From: Actinomyces mediterranea
GTDB lineage: Bacteria; Actinomycetota; Actinomycetes; Actinomycetales; Actinomycetaceae
DNA: 64,000 nt
Direction: 5' to 3'
Assembly: GCF_900155595.1 (NCBI RefSeq)
Contig: NZ_FTPB01000004.1
Coordinates: forward strand, 372,001-436,000
In this document: positions 1 to 7,142 of the stretch, piece by piece
Position numbering within the stretch: the first letter of the stretch is position 1
How the letters are laid out: every line of letters begins with the position of its first letter
Program-made: the position numbers and the translations under genes
The notes under the pieces: generated by a model
Told to the model about the DNA's origin: nothing
Database searches by the model: none
What the model saw: the letters and a program-made list of their open reading frames with translations, nothing else

Positions 1-26
1 TGTTTTCCCAGACGTGCCGGGGCTGA

Positions 27-32
27 TAGGCT
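27..32 (+). promoter_or_regulatory. Possible -10 element for rpsA
   Basis: The hexamer TAGGCT is the same -10 form that precedes several other genes in this window. It would place transcription start near position 40 and give rpsA a leader of about 90 nt. No clear -35 element is visible, and the upstream region is cut by the window edge. Confidence 0.35.
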
Positions 33-128
33 TAACGGCGGATTGTGCGGGATCAGTGCGCTTTGGCGCCTCCGCCCACTCCGACAACTGTCAACCTACT
101 ATCCAGTCCGTCTCGGAGACACAACTAC

Positions 129-1568
129 ATGACCACCAACACGCCGCAGGTCGCGGTCAACGACATCGGTTCCACCGAGGACCTGCTTGCCGCCATCGAC
201 GAAACCATCAAGTACTTCAACGATGGCGACATCGTCGAGGGCACTGTCGTCAAGGTCGACCACGATGAGGTCCTCCTCGACATCGGCTACAAGACTGAGG
301 GCGTGATCCTCTCTCGCGAGCTCTCCATCAAGCACGACGTCAACCCTGACGATGTCGTCGCAGTGGGCGACAAGATTGAGGCCCTGGTTCTTCAGAAGGA
401 GGACAAGGAAGGCCGTCTGCTCCTGTCGAAGAAGCGCGCCCAGTACGAGCGCGCCTGGGGCCAGATCGAAAAGGTCAAGGAAGAAGAGGGCGTCGTCACC
501 GGCACTGTCATCGAGGTCGTCAAGGGCGGCCTCATCATCGACATCGGCCTGCGCGGCTTCCTGCCCGCATCCCTCGTCGAGATGCGCCGCGTCCGCGACC
601 TCCAGCCCTATATCGGCCGCGAACTCGAGGCGAAGATCATCGAGCTCGACAAGAACCGCAACAACGTGGTCCTGTCGCGCCGCGCATGGCTCGAGCAGAC
701 CCAGTCCGAGGTTCGCACGAACTTCCTGCACACCCTGGGCAAGGGTCAGGTCCGCACCGGCAATGTCTCCTCGATCGTCAACTTCGGCGCATTCGTCGAC
801 CTGGGCGGCGTGGATGGCCTCGTGCACGTCTCCGAACTGTCCTGGAAGCACATCGATCACCCCTCCGAGGTTGTCGAGGTCGGTCAGGAAGTCACCGTCG
901 AGGTTCTCGACGTCGACATGGATCGTGAGCGCGTCTCCCTGTCCCTCAAGGCCACCCAGGAAGATCCGTGGCAGGCATTCGCCCGCACCCACGCCATCGG
1001 CCAGGTTGTGCCCGGCAAGGTCACCAAGCTCGTCCCCTTCGGCGCATTCGTGCGCGTCGAGGATGGCATCGAGGGCCTCGTCCACATCTCCGAGCTGGCT
1101 CAGCGCCACGTCGAGCTGCCCGACCAGGTCGTCAAGGTCGGCGATGACGCCTTCGTGAAGGTCATCGACATCGACCTCGAGCGCCGCCGCATCTCCTTGT
1201 CGCTCAAGCAGGCGAACGAGGGCGTCGACCCGTCGTCCGAAGAGTTCGATCCGTCGCTGTATGGCATGGCCGCGGAGTACGACGAGGACGGCAACTACAA
1301 GTACCCCGAGGGCTTCGATCCGGAGACTCAGGAGTGGATGGAGGGCTTCGAAGCTCAGCGCGAAGCGTGGGAGGCCCAGTACGCAGAGGCTCAGGCCCGC
1401 TGGGAGGCCCACAAGGCGCAGGTCGTCAAGGCCGCCGAAGAGGACGCCGAGGCCGCCCCGACTGTCGAGGAGCAGGCTTCCTACTCCACCCCGGTCGACA
1501 GCGCCGGTACCCTCGCCTCCGACGAGGCCCTCGCCGCACTGCGCGAGAAGCTGACGAATAGCAACTGA
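129..1568 (+). CDS. rpsA: 30S ribosomal protein S1
   Basis: Ribosomal protein S1 (479 aa) binds mRNA and helps place it on the 30S subunit. Four S1 RNA-binding domains can be read in order at about residues 33-103, 120-186, 207-275 and 292-361. The last two carry the clearest signatures (VNFGAFVDLGGVDGLVHVSEL and VPFGAFVRVEDGIEGLVHIS-type stretches). An acidic, Tyr/Glu/Ala-rich tail of about 100 residues follows, as in actinobacterial S1 proteins. I chose ATG 129 because GGAGA lies 9 nt upstream; the open frame before it, from 45, has no conserved content. The gene ends at a perfect 14-bp terminator hairpin, and coaE follows as in mycobacteria. Confidence 0.97.
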   Translation: MTTNTPQVAVNDIGSTEDLLAAIDETIKYFNDGDIVEGTVVKVDHDEVLLDIGYKTEGVILSRELSIKHDVNPDDVVAVGDKIEALVLQKEDKEGRLLLSKKRAQYERAWGQIEKVKEEEGVVTGTVIEVVKGGLIIDIGLRGFLPASLVEMRRVRDLQPYIGRELEAKIIELDKNRNNVVLSRRAWLEQTQSEVRTNFLHTLGKGQVRTGNVSSIVNFGAFVDLGGVDGLVHVSELSWKHIDHPSEVVEVGQEVTVEVLDVDMDRERVSLSLKATQEDPWQAFARTHAIGQVVPGKVTKLVPFGAFVRVEDGIEGLVHISELAQRHVELPDQVVKVGDDAFVKVIDIDLERRRISLSLKQANEGVDPSSEEFDPSLYGMAAEYDEDGNYKYPEGFDPETQEWMEGFEAQREAWEAQYAEAQARWEAHKAQVVKAAEEDAEAAPTVEEQASYSTPVDSAGTLASDEALAALREKLTNSN

Positions 1569-1596
1569 AGCTGACAGTGGTTCGCCGCTGAAGGTT

Positions 1597-1628
1597 GGGG
1601 CGCCCTGCAGACATCTGCAGGGCGCCCC
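1597..1628 (+). terminator. rpsA terminator hairpin
   Basis: A perfect 14-bp inverted repeat (left arm GGGGCGCCCTGCAG at 1597-1610, loop ACAT, right arm 1615-1628) starts 28 nt after the rpsA stop codon. There is no strong T-run, which is common for actinobacterial terminators. Confidence 0.85.
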
Positions 1629-1678
1629 GCTGTGTACTCCGGTGCATTACCCTCGTCAGGGTGAATGGTGATGAAATC

Positions 1679-2374
1679 GTGAGCGCAACCGAGCGGATCG
1701 AATGCGGAGGCGCATCGGCTGAACTCGTGCGGCCGATCGGTCGGATTGAGGGGCGTGCGCTTCGCGTCGGCCTGACCGGGGGGATCGGCTCGGGCAAATC
1801 GACGGTGGCACAGGCGCTGCGTGATGCGGGAGCGATCCTCGCCGATGCGGATGTCATTGCCCGTGAGGTCGTCGAGCCTGGCGGCGTGGGGCTGACGGCC
1901 CTCGTCGACGCATTCGGAGATTCGATTCTGACTGCTTCGGGCGACGTCGACCGGGGTCGCCTCGCCGCTCTGGTTTTCGCCGATGATGATGCGAGGCGCA
2001 CGCTTGAGTCGATCGCCCACCCGCTCATCGCCGCCAAAGCGGAGGAGATCCTCGCGAGTGCTCCTGCGGACGGCCTGGCCGTCTACGATGTTCCGCTCCT
2101 CGTCGAGGCGGGGCTCGCAGACCAATTCGATGCAGTCATCATTGTGGATGCGCCCATTGACGTGCGGCTCGAGCGCCTCAAGGGTCGCGGCATGAGCCGA
2201 CAGGACGCATTGGCGAGAATCAACGCGCAGGCCAGCAATGAGCAGCGGCGAGCCGTTTGCACTATCTGGATCATGAACACCGGAAGCATCGACGAGTGTC
2301 GACGCCTCGTCGCGATGCTTGTTACTACGTGGTTGACACCGGCGTCTGCGCAGCATCAGGCGCATGGTGAATGA
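1679..2374 (+). CDS. coaE: Dephospho-CoA kinase
   Basis: Catalyses the last step of coenzyme A synthesis, ATP-dependent phosphorylation of the 3'-hydroxyl of dephospho-CoA. The P-loop GGIGSGKST opens the conserved domain, followed by DADVIAREVVEPGG and, further on, YDVPLLVEAGLADQFD, all typical of CoaE. The protein is about 231 aa if GTG 1679 is the start. GTG 1661 and GTG 1727 are in-frame alternatives and none has a convincing ribosome binding site, so the first 30 or so residues are uncertain. There is no C-terminal GrpB-like extension such as mycobacterial CoaE has. Its last 11 nt overlap the start of the truncated ATPase reading frame. Confidence 0.93.
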   Translation: MSATERIECGGASAELVRPIGRIEGRALRVGLTGGIGSGKSTVAQALRDAGAILADADVIAREVVEPGGVGLTALVDAFGDSILTASGDVDRGRLAALVFADDDARRTLESIAHPLIAAKAEEILASAPADGLAVYDVPLLVEAGLADQFDAVIIVDAPIDVRLERLKGRGMSRQDALARINAQASNEQRRAVCTIWIMNTGSIDECRRLVAMLVTTWLTPASAQHQAHGE

Positions 2375-2618
2375 GCTCCCGGGCCCTCATGTGCAGATTG
2401 CTGCTGATCTTGCGGAACGCATGCGCTCCACTTACAACGGAGACACTGCGTTGCCCCGAGTCGTCGTTCTCGAGGGTGCCTCGGGCGTTGGAAAGACGCG
2501 GATGATTCAAGAGGTGTACGAACGAGTCCGTCGCGGCGATTCGCAGTGGCCGCCAATACGGGACCCCGCTCGGATCGCGAGCGGGGTCAGCGCACACTGG
2601 TGCGAACCCAGGATCTGA
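2364..2618 (+). pseudogene. Truncated P-loop ATPase fragment
   Basis: An 84-codon frame starts at ATG 2364, overlapping the coaE end by 11 nt. It carries a clean Walker A motif (LEGASGVGKTR, about residues 37-47) followed by a helix, MIQEVYERVRRG. That is how a full-length AAA/STAND-type ATPase begins. Coding character stops near WPPIRD, at about 2560. The rest of the frame runs into a hairpin and then antisense into the 3' end of the neighbouring minus-strand gene. No Walker B or downstream domain is found nearby. I read it as the 5' remnant of a much larger ATPase gene cut off by a rearrangement. A genuine 84-aa protein is less likely. Confidence 0.6.
2562..2588 (-). terminator. Hairpin at the end of the DUF559-type gene
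   Basis: An 11-bp inverted repeat (GACCCCGCTCG at 2562-2572 and its complement at 2578-2588, 5-nt loop) overlaps the stop codon of the minus-strand nuclease gene. It also coincides with the point where the upstream ATPase fragment loses coding character. It probably terminates the minus-strand transcript; there is no T-run. Confidence 0.55.
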
Positions 2619-3471
2619 AATCTCCCCGTAGAGGACGCGGATGGTCCGGGTAACGGTCTAACAGTTCACGAACCAGCGGTGCGGTGCGCTCCTGCAGGGC
2701 GTGGTCGTAGGTGACTCGGACAACGACATACCCGCGTTCCATCAAGCGCAGATCCCGTTCCCTGTCGGTGTGCCACTGGGAGAGGTCCGCATGCTGTTGC
2801 CCATCCGTCTCCACAACCAGCCACCCGGCCACGAGCATATCCACCTCGCCGACGCTGTCGATGAGGACGGCAGTCTCAACCTCTATGCCCGCATCTTCAA
2901 GTTGCAGTCGGACCACGGTCTCCAACGGTGAGCGAACCCCGGTTCGGGATCTGCGAAGTGCTTCACGAACCTTCGGCAGAAACGGCCCGCCGCCGGGAAT
3001 GACGATGCCGTCGAGTGGCATCAGATTCTTGTGACGGACATGGTCCAGAGCTGCGACGGCTCCCAGACGCGACTCGTGGCGTACGAGGTGATTGACAGTC
3101 GTGCGCACAGACGCCAGCCACGGGCAGTCCGGATCTGCGAACAGTGGGAAGCGCTCGCGATGGACGACTACTCCGGAGGAGCGCGCCGCGGTGGGAGGGC
3201 GACCGTGTGTATGAGGTACCGCGAGGTCAATGGCGGCAGGGGCATCGATGAGCGGGAGGTTGTGACGCGCGGCGGCATATCGACCGGTGAGCAGGGCACC
3301 GGACAATGCCGCGATCCTGTCCGGTCCCTCGGCAAGAGGAGAGACGAGCAATCCCTGCTTTTGGTGAACTCCACGCTTTCGGCAGTACGACCGGACATTG
3401 GGGAAGAGCGCTTCCAACTCCGACAGGCGTGCGATGCCGTGATGGTGGTGCAGGTATTCCTCGAGGTCCAT
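2587..3471 (-). CDS. DUF559/Vsr-like endonuclease-domain protein with AbiEi-like N-terminus
   Basis: A 294-aa protein of the actinobacterial DUF559 type. The C-terminal part (about residues 180-280) has the PD-(D/E)XK, Vsr-like layout: a SPLETVVRLQLEDAGI helix, then VGEVDMLV, then WLVVETDGQQH, and later DLRLMERGYVVVRVTYDHAL. The Asp, Glu-x-Asp and His residues expected for metal binding are present. The N-terminal 80 residues resemble the winged-helix region found in type IV AbiEi antitoxin-like proteins. I prefer ATG 3471 (MDLEEYLHHHHG) over the longer frame from 3507. It sits alone, opposite to its neighbours, at an ATPase breakpoint, which suggests it was acquired. The substrate is unknown. 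Confidence 0.7.
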   Translation of the reverse strand: MDLEEYLHHHHGIARLSELEALFPNVRSYCRKRGVHQKQGLLVSPLAEGPDRIAALSGALLTGRYAAARHNLPLIDAPAAIDLAVPHTHGRPPTAARSSGVVVHRERFPLFADPDCPWLASVRTTVNHLVRHESRLGAVAALDHVRHKNLMPLDGIVIPGGGPFLPKVREALRRSRTGVRSPLETVVRLQLEDAGIEVETAVLIDSVGEVDMLVAGWLVVETDGQQHADLSQWHTDRERDLRLMERGYVVVRVTYDHALQERTAPLVRELLDRYPDHPRPLRGDFRSWVRTSVR

Positions 3472-3755
3472 GGATTCTGAGATAGTCGATTGCCTCCGGG
3501 GTTTCAATCACGAAAAACGAACCTGTGGATTGGCGCATACGGCAGCCGCTCGGCTGTGGATGGTGCTTGACGGTCATCTGGCGCGAAGGGTACTCGGGCA
3601 CAACGTCGAGACTGCACACACTCACGTACATCTGCATTATGCGCGACTCGTGCCGATTCCATCGTTCTCGCACGTCAAGTCATGTTGCCGCCCGTACCCT
3701 TCGTCGCGAACGATGACAGCGGAGGAGTAGTGTGTGTGCAGTTGAGACGGACGCC

Positions 3756-3771
3756 TCGAACACCTGTGCGG
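3756..3771 (+). promoter_or_regulatory. LexA-type SOS box of uvrB
   Basis: TCGAACACCTGTGCGG: the GAAC-N4-GTTC actinobacterial/Gram-positive SOS consensus with one mismatch (GTGC). It lies about 45 nt before the uvrB start. The core GAACACCTGT is repeated exactly before uvrA at 9931, which supports a shared function. Confidence 0.6.
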
Positions 3772-3801
3772 TTCCGCGCTGTCGGAGCGGACATGGTCGA
3801 C

Positions 3802-3807
3802 TACCGT
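3802..3807 (+). promoter_or_regulatory. -10 element of leaderless uvrB transcript
   Basis: TACCGT followed by 7 nt and then GTG 3815. No Shine-Dalgarno sequence could fit, so the mRNA probably begins at the start codon. Confidence 0.55.
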
Positions 3808-3814
3808 TGAGAGC

Positions 3815-5890
3815 GTGAGTGAGCGACCAGTCCTGCGTCAAGAGAACCCCTTCGAGGTCATCTCCGAATACACGCCATCTGGCGACCAGCCCACCGCCAT
3901 CAAGGAACTGGCGGAGAGACTGCGCAATGGCGAACAGGACATCGTCCTCCTGGGCGCCACCGGCACCGGCAAGTCCGCGACGACCGCGTGGCTCATTGAA
4001 GAAGTTCAGCGCCCCGCGCTCGTCATCGAGCCGAATAAGACGCTCGCCGCACAGCTCGCTGCAGAGTTCCGCGAACTGCTGCCCAATAACGCAGTCGAGT
4101 ACTTCGTGTCCTACTACGACTACTACCAGCCCGAGGCGTACATTCCCCAGACGGACACCTACATCGAGAAAGACTCATCTATCAACGACGAAGTCGAGCG
4201 CCTGCGCCACAGCGCGACGAACAACCTGCTCACCCGCCGCGATACAGTCGTCGTCGCCTCCGTTTCCTGCATCTACGGCCTGGGCACTCCGGAGGAATAC
4301 GTCGCGCGGATGGTGGAACTTGAACGCGGCATGATGATCGACCGGGACACCCTGCTGCGCTCGTTTATCAACATGCAATACGTCCGAAACGACCTCGCCT
4401 TCACCCGGGGTACCTTCCGCGTACGCGGGGACACTATCGAAATCATCCCCGTCTATGAGGAACTCGCGATCCGCATCGAGATGTTCGGCGACGAGATCGA
4501 ATCCCTCTCCGTGCTCCACCCCCTCACCGGAGACGTCATCAACGACGTCGACCACGTCTACCTCTTCCCTGCCTCCCACTACGTCGCGGGGGAGGAGCGC
4601 ATGAAACGCGCACTCGCATCAATCGAAGAGGAACTCGCCGAAAGGCTCGCCTGGTTCGAATCCCAGGGCAAACTCCTCGAAGCCCAGCGACTGCGCATGC
4701 GCACCACTTACGACCTCGAAATGCTCCGCGAGATCGGCTCATGCGCGGGCGTGGAGAACTACTCGCGCCACATCGACGGACGAGGCCCGGGCACGCCCCC
4801 GCACACCCTCCTCGACTACTTCGCCGACGACTTCCTGCTCATCATCGACGAATCCCATGTGACGGTCCCGCAGATCGGCGCCATGTTCGAGGGCGACATG
4901 TCGCGCAAGCGGACCCTCGTCGACCATGGCTTCCGCCTCCCCTCGGCGATGGACAACCGTCCCCTCAAGTGGGACGAATTCATTGAGAGGATCGGGCAGA
5001 CCGTGTACCTGTCCGCCACTCCCGGCGACTACGAGCTTTCCCGCTCCGACGGGGTCGTCGAACAGATCATCCGCCCCACCGGCCTCGTCGACCCGAAGAT
5101 CGTCGTCAAACCGACCCTCGGTCAAGTCGATGACCTCCTCGAACAGATACAGACACGGGTCGCAGCCAGCGAGAGGGTCCTCGTGACGACCCTGACGAAG
5201 AAGATGGCGGAAGACCTCACGACCTACCTCGCAGAAAGGGGAGTGCGCGTCGAATACCTGCACTCCGATGTTGACACGCTGCGGCGCGTGGAGTTGCTGC
5301 GCGAACTGCGCCAGGGGGCATTCGATGTCCTCGTCGGCATCAATCTACTGCGCGAGGGCCTCGACTTGCCCGAAGTGTCCCTCGTGTCCATCCTCGACGC
5401 CGACAAAGAAGGGTTCTTGCGCTCGACCCGCTCCCTCATCCAGACGATTGGGCGCGCAGCGCGCAATGTGTCGGGAGAGGTTCACATGTACGCCGACACG
5501 ATCACCGACTCCATGCAGGCGGCGATCAGCGAAACCCAGCGGCGTAGGGAACTGCAGATCGCCTTCAACACCGAGCACGGCATCGACCCGACGCCGTTGC
5601 GCAAGAAGATCGCAGACGTCACCGACATGCTGGCGCGCGAACAGATCGACACACAGTCCCTCCTCGAGGGCGGATACCGCCGTGAGGCGTCCTGCTCCTC
5701 CAGGCAGGCGGCTCGAAGCGGGCGCGAACTCGGAGCACAGGCCGAGGCCGACCTCGCCATCCTCATCGAGGACCTCTCTGCGCAGATGACGGCGGCGGCC
5801 GCCGATCTGCAATTTGAACTTGCGGCGCGTCTGAGAGACGAGATCTCCGACCTCAAAAAAGAGCTGCGGCAGATGAGGGCGGCCCATTGA
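3815..5890 (+). CDS. uvrB: Excinuclease ABC subunit UvrB
   Basis: UvrB (691 aa) is the damage-verifying helicase-like subunit of nucleotide excision repair; it receives DNA from UvrA and recruits UvrC. Visible are the Walker A motif GATGTGKS (residues 47-54), the beta-hairpin region [18 protein letters not shown], the DESH helicase box ([15 protein letters not shown]), helicase motifs V/VI ([16 protein letters not shown] and QTIGRAARN), and the C-terminal UVR domain (about 650-685) that pairs with UvrC. The start is GTG 3815, supported by the TACCGT-N7-GTG leaderless pattern. A LexA-like box upstream indicates SOS control. Length and motifs are complete. Confidence 0.97.
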   Translation: MSERPVLRQENPFEVISEYTPSGDQPTAIKELAERLRNGEQDIVLLGATGTGKSATTAWLIEEVQRPALVIEPNKTLAAQLAAEFRELLPNNAVEYFVSYYDYYQPEAYIPQTDTYIEKDSSINDEVERLRHSATNNLLTRRDTVVVASVSCIYGLGTPEEYVARMVELERGMMIDRDTLLRSFINMQYVRNDLAFTRGTFRVRGDTIEIIPVYEELAIRIEMFGDEIESLSVLHPLTGDVINDVDHVYLFPASHYVAGEERMKRALASIEEELAERLAWFESQGKLLEAQRLRMRTTYDLEMLREIGSCAGVENYSRHIDGRGPGTPPHTLLDYFADDFLLIIDESHVTVPQIGAMFEGDMSRKRTLVDHGFRLPSAMDNRPLKWDEFIERIGQTVYLSATPGDYELSRSDGVVEQIIRPTGLVDPKIVVKPTLGQVDDLLEQIQTRVAASERVLVTTLTKKMAEDLTTYLAERGVRVEYLHSDVDTLRRVELLRELRQGAFDVLVGINLLREGLDLPEVSLVSILDADKEGFLRSTRSLIQTIGRAARNVSGEVHMYADTITDSMQAAISETQRRRELQIAFNTEHGIDPTPLRKKIADVTDMLAREQIDTQSLLEGGYRREASCSSRQAARSGRELGAQAEADLAILIEDLSAQMTAAAADLQFELAARLRDEISDLKKELRQMRAAH

Positions 5891-5911
5891 CGGAGTGCCG
5901 AGGCGGAGAAT

Positions 5912-5930
5912 CCGCCTTCTCAGAAGGCGG
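5912..5930 (+). terminator. uvrB terminator hairpin
   Basis: A 7-bp stem (CCGCCTT at 5912-5918, AAGGCGG at 5924-5930, 5-nt loop) about 20 nt after the uvrB stop codon and before the terC promoter. Confidence 0.55.
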
Positions 5931-5960
5931 TGTCATGGGACATCGCAGTGCATTGCCGTC

Positions 5961-5966
5961 TAGAAT
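5961..5966 (+). promoter_or_regulatory. -10 element of the terC operon
   Basis: TAGAAT, with a GGGACA-like -35 at 5937-5942 (18-nt spacer). Transcription would start near 5972, exactly at the first base-paired position of the riboswitch. Confidence 0.55.
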
Positions 5967-5970
5967 GGGT

Positions 5971-6067
5971 GTCGAGGGGAGTAATCCCGCAAAGCGCTGA
6001 TTCGTCACCACGGCGTTGAGAACCATCGCTCGGATCAGCCGCCCTACGGGTGGGAAGAGACCTCGCT
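5971..6067 (+). promoter_or_regulatory. yybP-ykoY manganese riboswitch
   Basis: The untranslated leader of terC shows the conserved parts of the yybP-ykoY aptamer. A P1 stem is formed by TCGAGG (5972-5977) and CCTCG (6061-6065). The invariant GGGGAGTA lies just inside the 5' arm. AAGAGACCTC at the 3' side corresponds to the conserved AAGACCTT-type element. Two internal stems lie between them. This class senses Mn2+ and usually switches on genes of the TerC, MntP and P-type ATPase families. Both downstream genes belong to such families. Confidence 0.8.
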
Positions 6068-6098
6068 TTGTTGCGCTACCTCAGAGAGGCTCCCTTCC

Positions 6099-7115
6099 GT
6101 GCATGTTCACGCCCTCGGCTGGTTCGGTCTGGCCGTCGCAATCCTCGCGCTCATCACCATCGACATCGTCGGCCACGTCCGCAAACCCCATGCGCCGAGT
6201 CTCAAAGAGGCGATGAAATGGTCGATCGGTTACATCCTCCTCGGCCTCGCATTCGGCCTCATCATTTGGATCGTGTACGGCGGCCAGTACGCCGGTGAAT
6301 ACTATGCCGGATTCTTGACGGAGAAGGCCCTGTCCCTCGACAACCTTTTCGTCTTCATCATCATCATGACCTCGTTCAGGGTCCCCAGGAGCTTCCAGCA
6401 GAAGGCGCTGCTGTCGGGCATCATTATCGCCCTCGTCCTGCGCCTCGTGTTCATCCTCGTCGGCGCCGCACTCATCGAGCGCTTCAGCGCGGTATTCTTC
6501 ATCTTCGGCGCATGGCTGTTGTGGACCGCATTTTCCCAGGCGAGAGAGGGAATGGCGGATGATGAGCCCGACGATGGGGAGTACCACGAGAACGCCTTCG
6601 TGCGGATGGTGCGCCGCGCCTTCCCCGTCACCGATGGCTTCATGGGGCAGAAGTTCTTGCACCGCCACGGCGGCCGCACCTACCTCACGCCGATGCTTCT
6701 CGTGGTCTTCGCCCTGGGGACGGCGGACCTTATGTTCGCCTTCGACTCGATCCCCGCGATCTTCGGCCTCACCCGCGAGCCCTACCTGGTGTTCGCGTCG
6801 AACGCCTTCGCGCTGCTGGGGCTTCGCCAGCTCTACTTCCTCATCGACGGGCTTCTCGAAAGGCTCGTCTACCTGCACTACGGTCTCGCGGCGATCCTGG
6901 CGTTCATTGGCGCCAAACTCATCTTCCATGCGATGCACGAGAATACCCTGCCCTTCCTCAACGGCGGTGAGGGGTATCACTGGGCTCCTGAGATCGGGAT
7001 CGCTCCATCGCTTGCGTTCATTCTCATTACCATTACGCTGACGGTGGTGGCTTCGCTGCTCAAGTCGCGTTCGCTTCAAGCAGGTGAGACGGGGACAGAC
7101 ACTGCCGCCTCATAA
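6099..7115 (+). CDS. TerC family integral membrane protein (Mn2+-linked)
   Basis: A 338-aa polytopic membrane protein of the TerC/Alx family, linked in other bacteria to manganese export and to metalation of exported enzymes. About nine hydrophobic segments are visible. The family signatures are EKALSLDNLFVF (about residue 75) and TADLMFAFDSIPAIFGLTREPYLVFASNAFALLGLRQLYFL-type sequence (about 210-250), whose membrane Asp residues bind metal. A hydrophilic loop rich in Glu/Asp/His (about 150-175) separates the two halves. The start is GTG 6099, 9 nt after AGAGAGG. The gene lies directly behind the Mn2+ riboswitch and 27 nt before the P-type ATPase gene, so both are probably one manganese-responsive transcript. 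Confidence 0.9.
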   Translation: MHVHALGWFGLAVAILALITIDIVGHVRKPHAPSLKEAMKWSIGYILLGLAFGLIIWIVYGGQYAGEYYAGFLTEKALSLDNLFVFIIIMTSFRVPRSFQQKALLSGIIIALVLRLVFILVGAALIERFSAVFFIFGAWLLWTAFSQAREGMADDEPDDGEYHENAFVRMVRRAFPVTDGFMGQKFLHRHGGRTYLTPMLLVVFALGTADLMFAFDSIPAIFGLTREPYLVFASNAFALLGLRQLYFLIDGLLERLVYLHYGLAAILAFIGAKLIFHAMHENTLPFLNGGEGYHWAPEIGIAPSLAFILITITLTVVASLLKSRSLQAGETGTDTAAS

Positions 7116-7142
7116 TCCGACCGGAAGCCGCTTTGGAGTGAT

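Larger units (their letters stand above)
3472..3814. other. Intergenic region between the nuclease gene and uvrB
   Basis: A 343-bp divergent intergenic stretch. The right-hand 60 bases hold the LexA-like box and the leaderless promoter of uvrB, listed separately. The left part must contain the promoter of the minus-strand nuclease gene, but I cannot pick a convincing -10/-35 pair. Short frames in it show no recognisable protein sequence. Confidence 0.6.

Noticed and set aside
99-1412. 437-codon minus-strand frame opposite rpsA
   Set aside because: Mirror frame of a GC-rich coding gene; low-complexity Leu/Asp/Val composition and no start signal or family.
3779-3807. PafBC-dependent (RecA-NDp-like) promoter before uvrB
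   Set aside because: TGTCGGA is present but the distance to TACCGT is about 15 nt rather than the 8 expected, so I keep only the LexA-type site.
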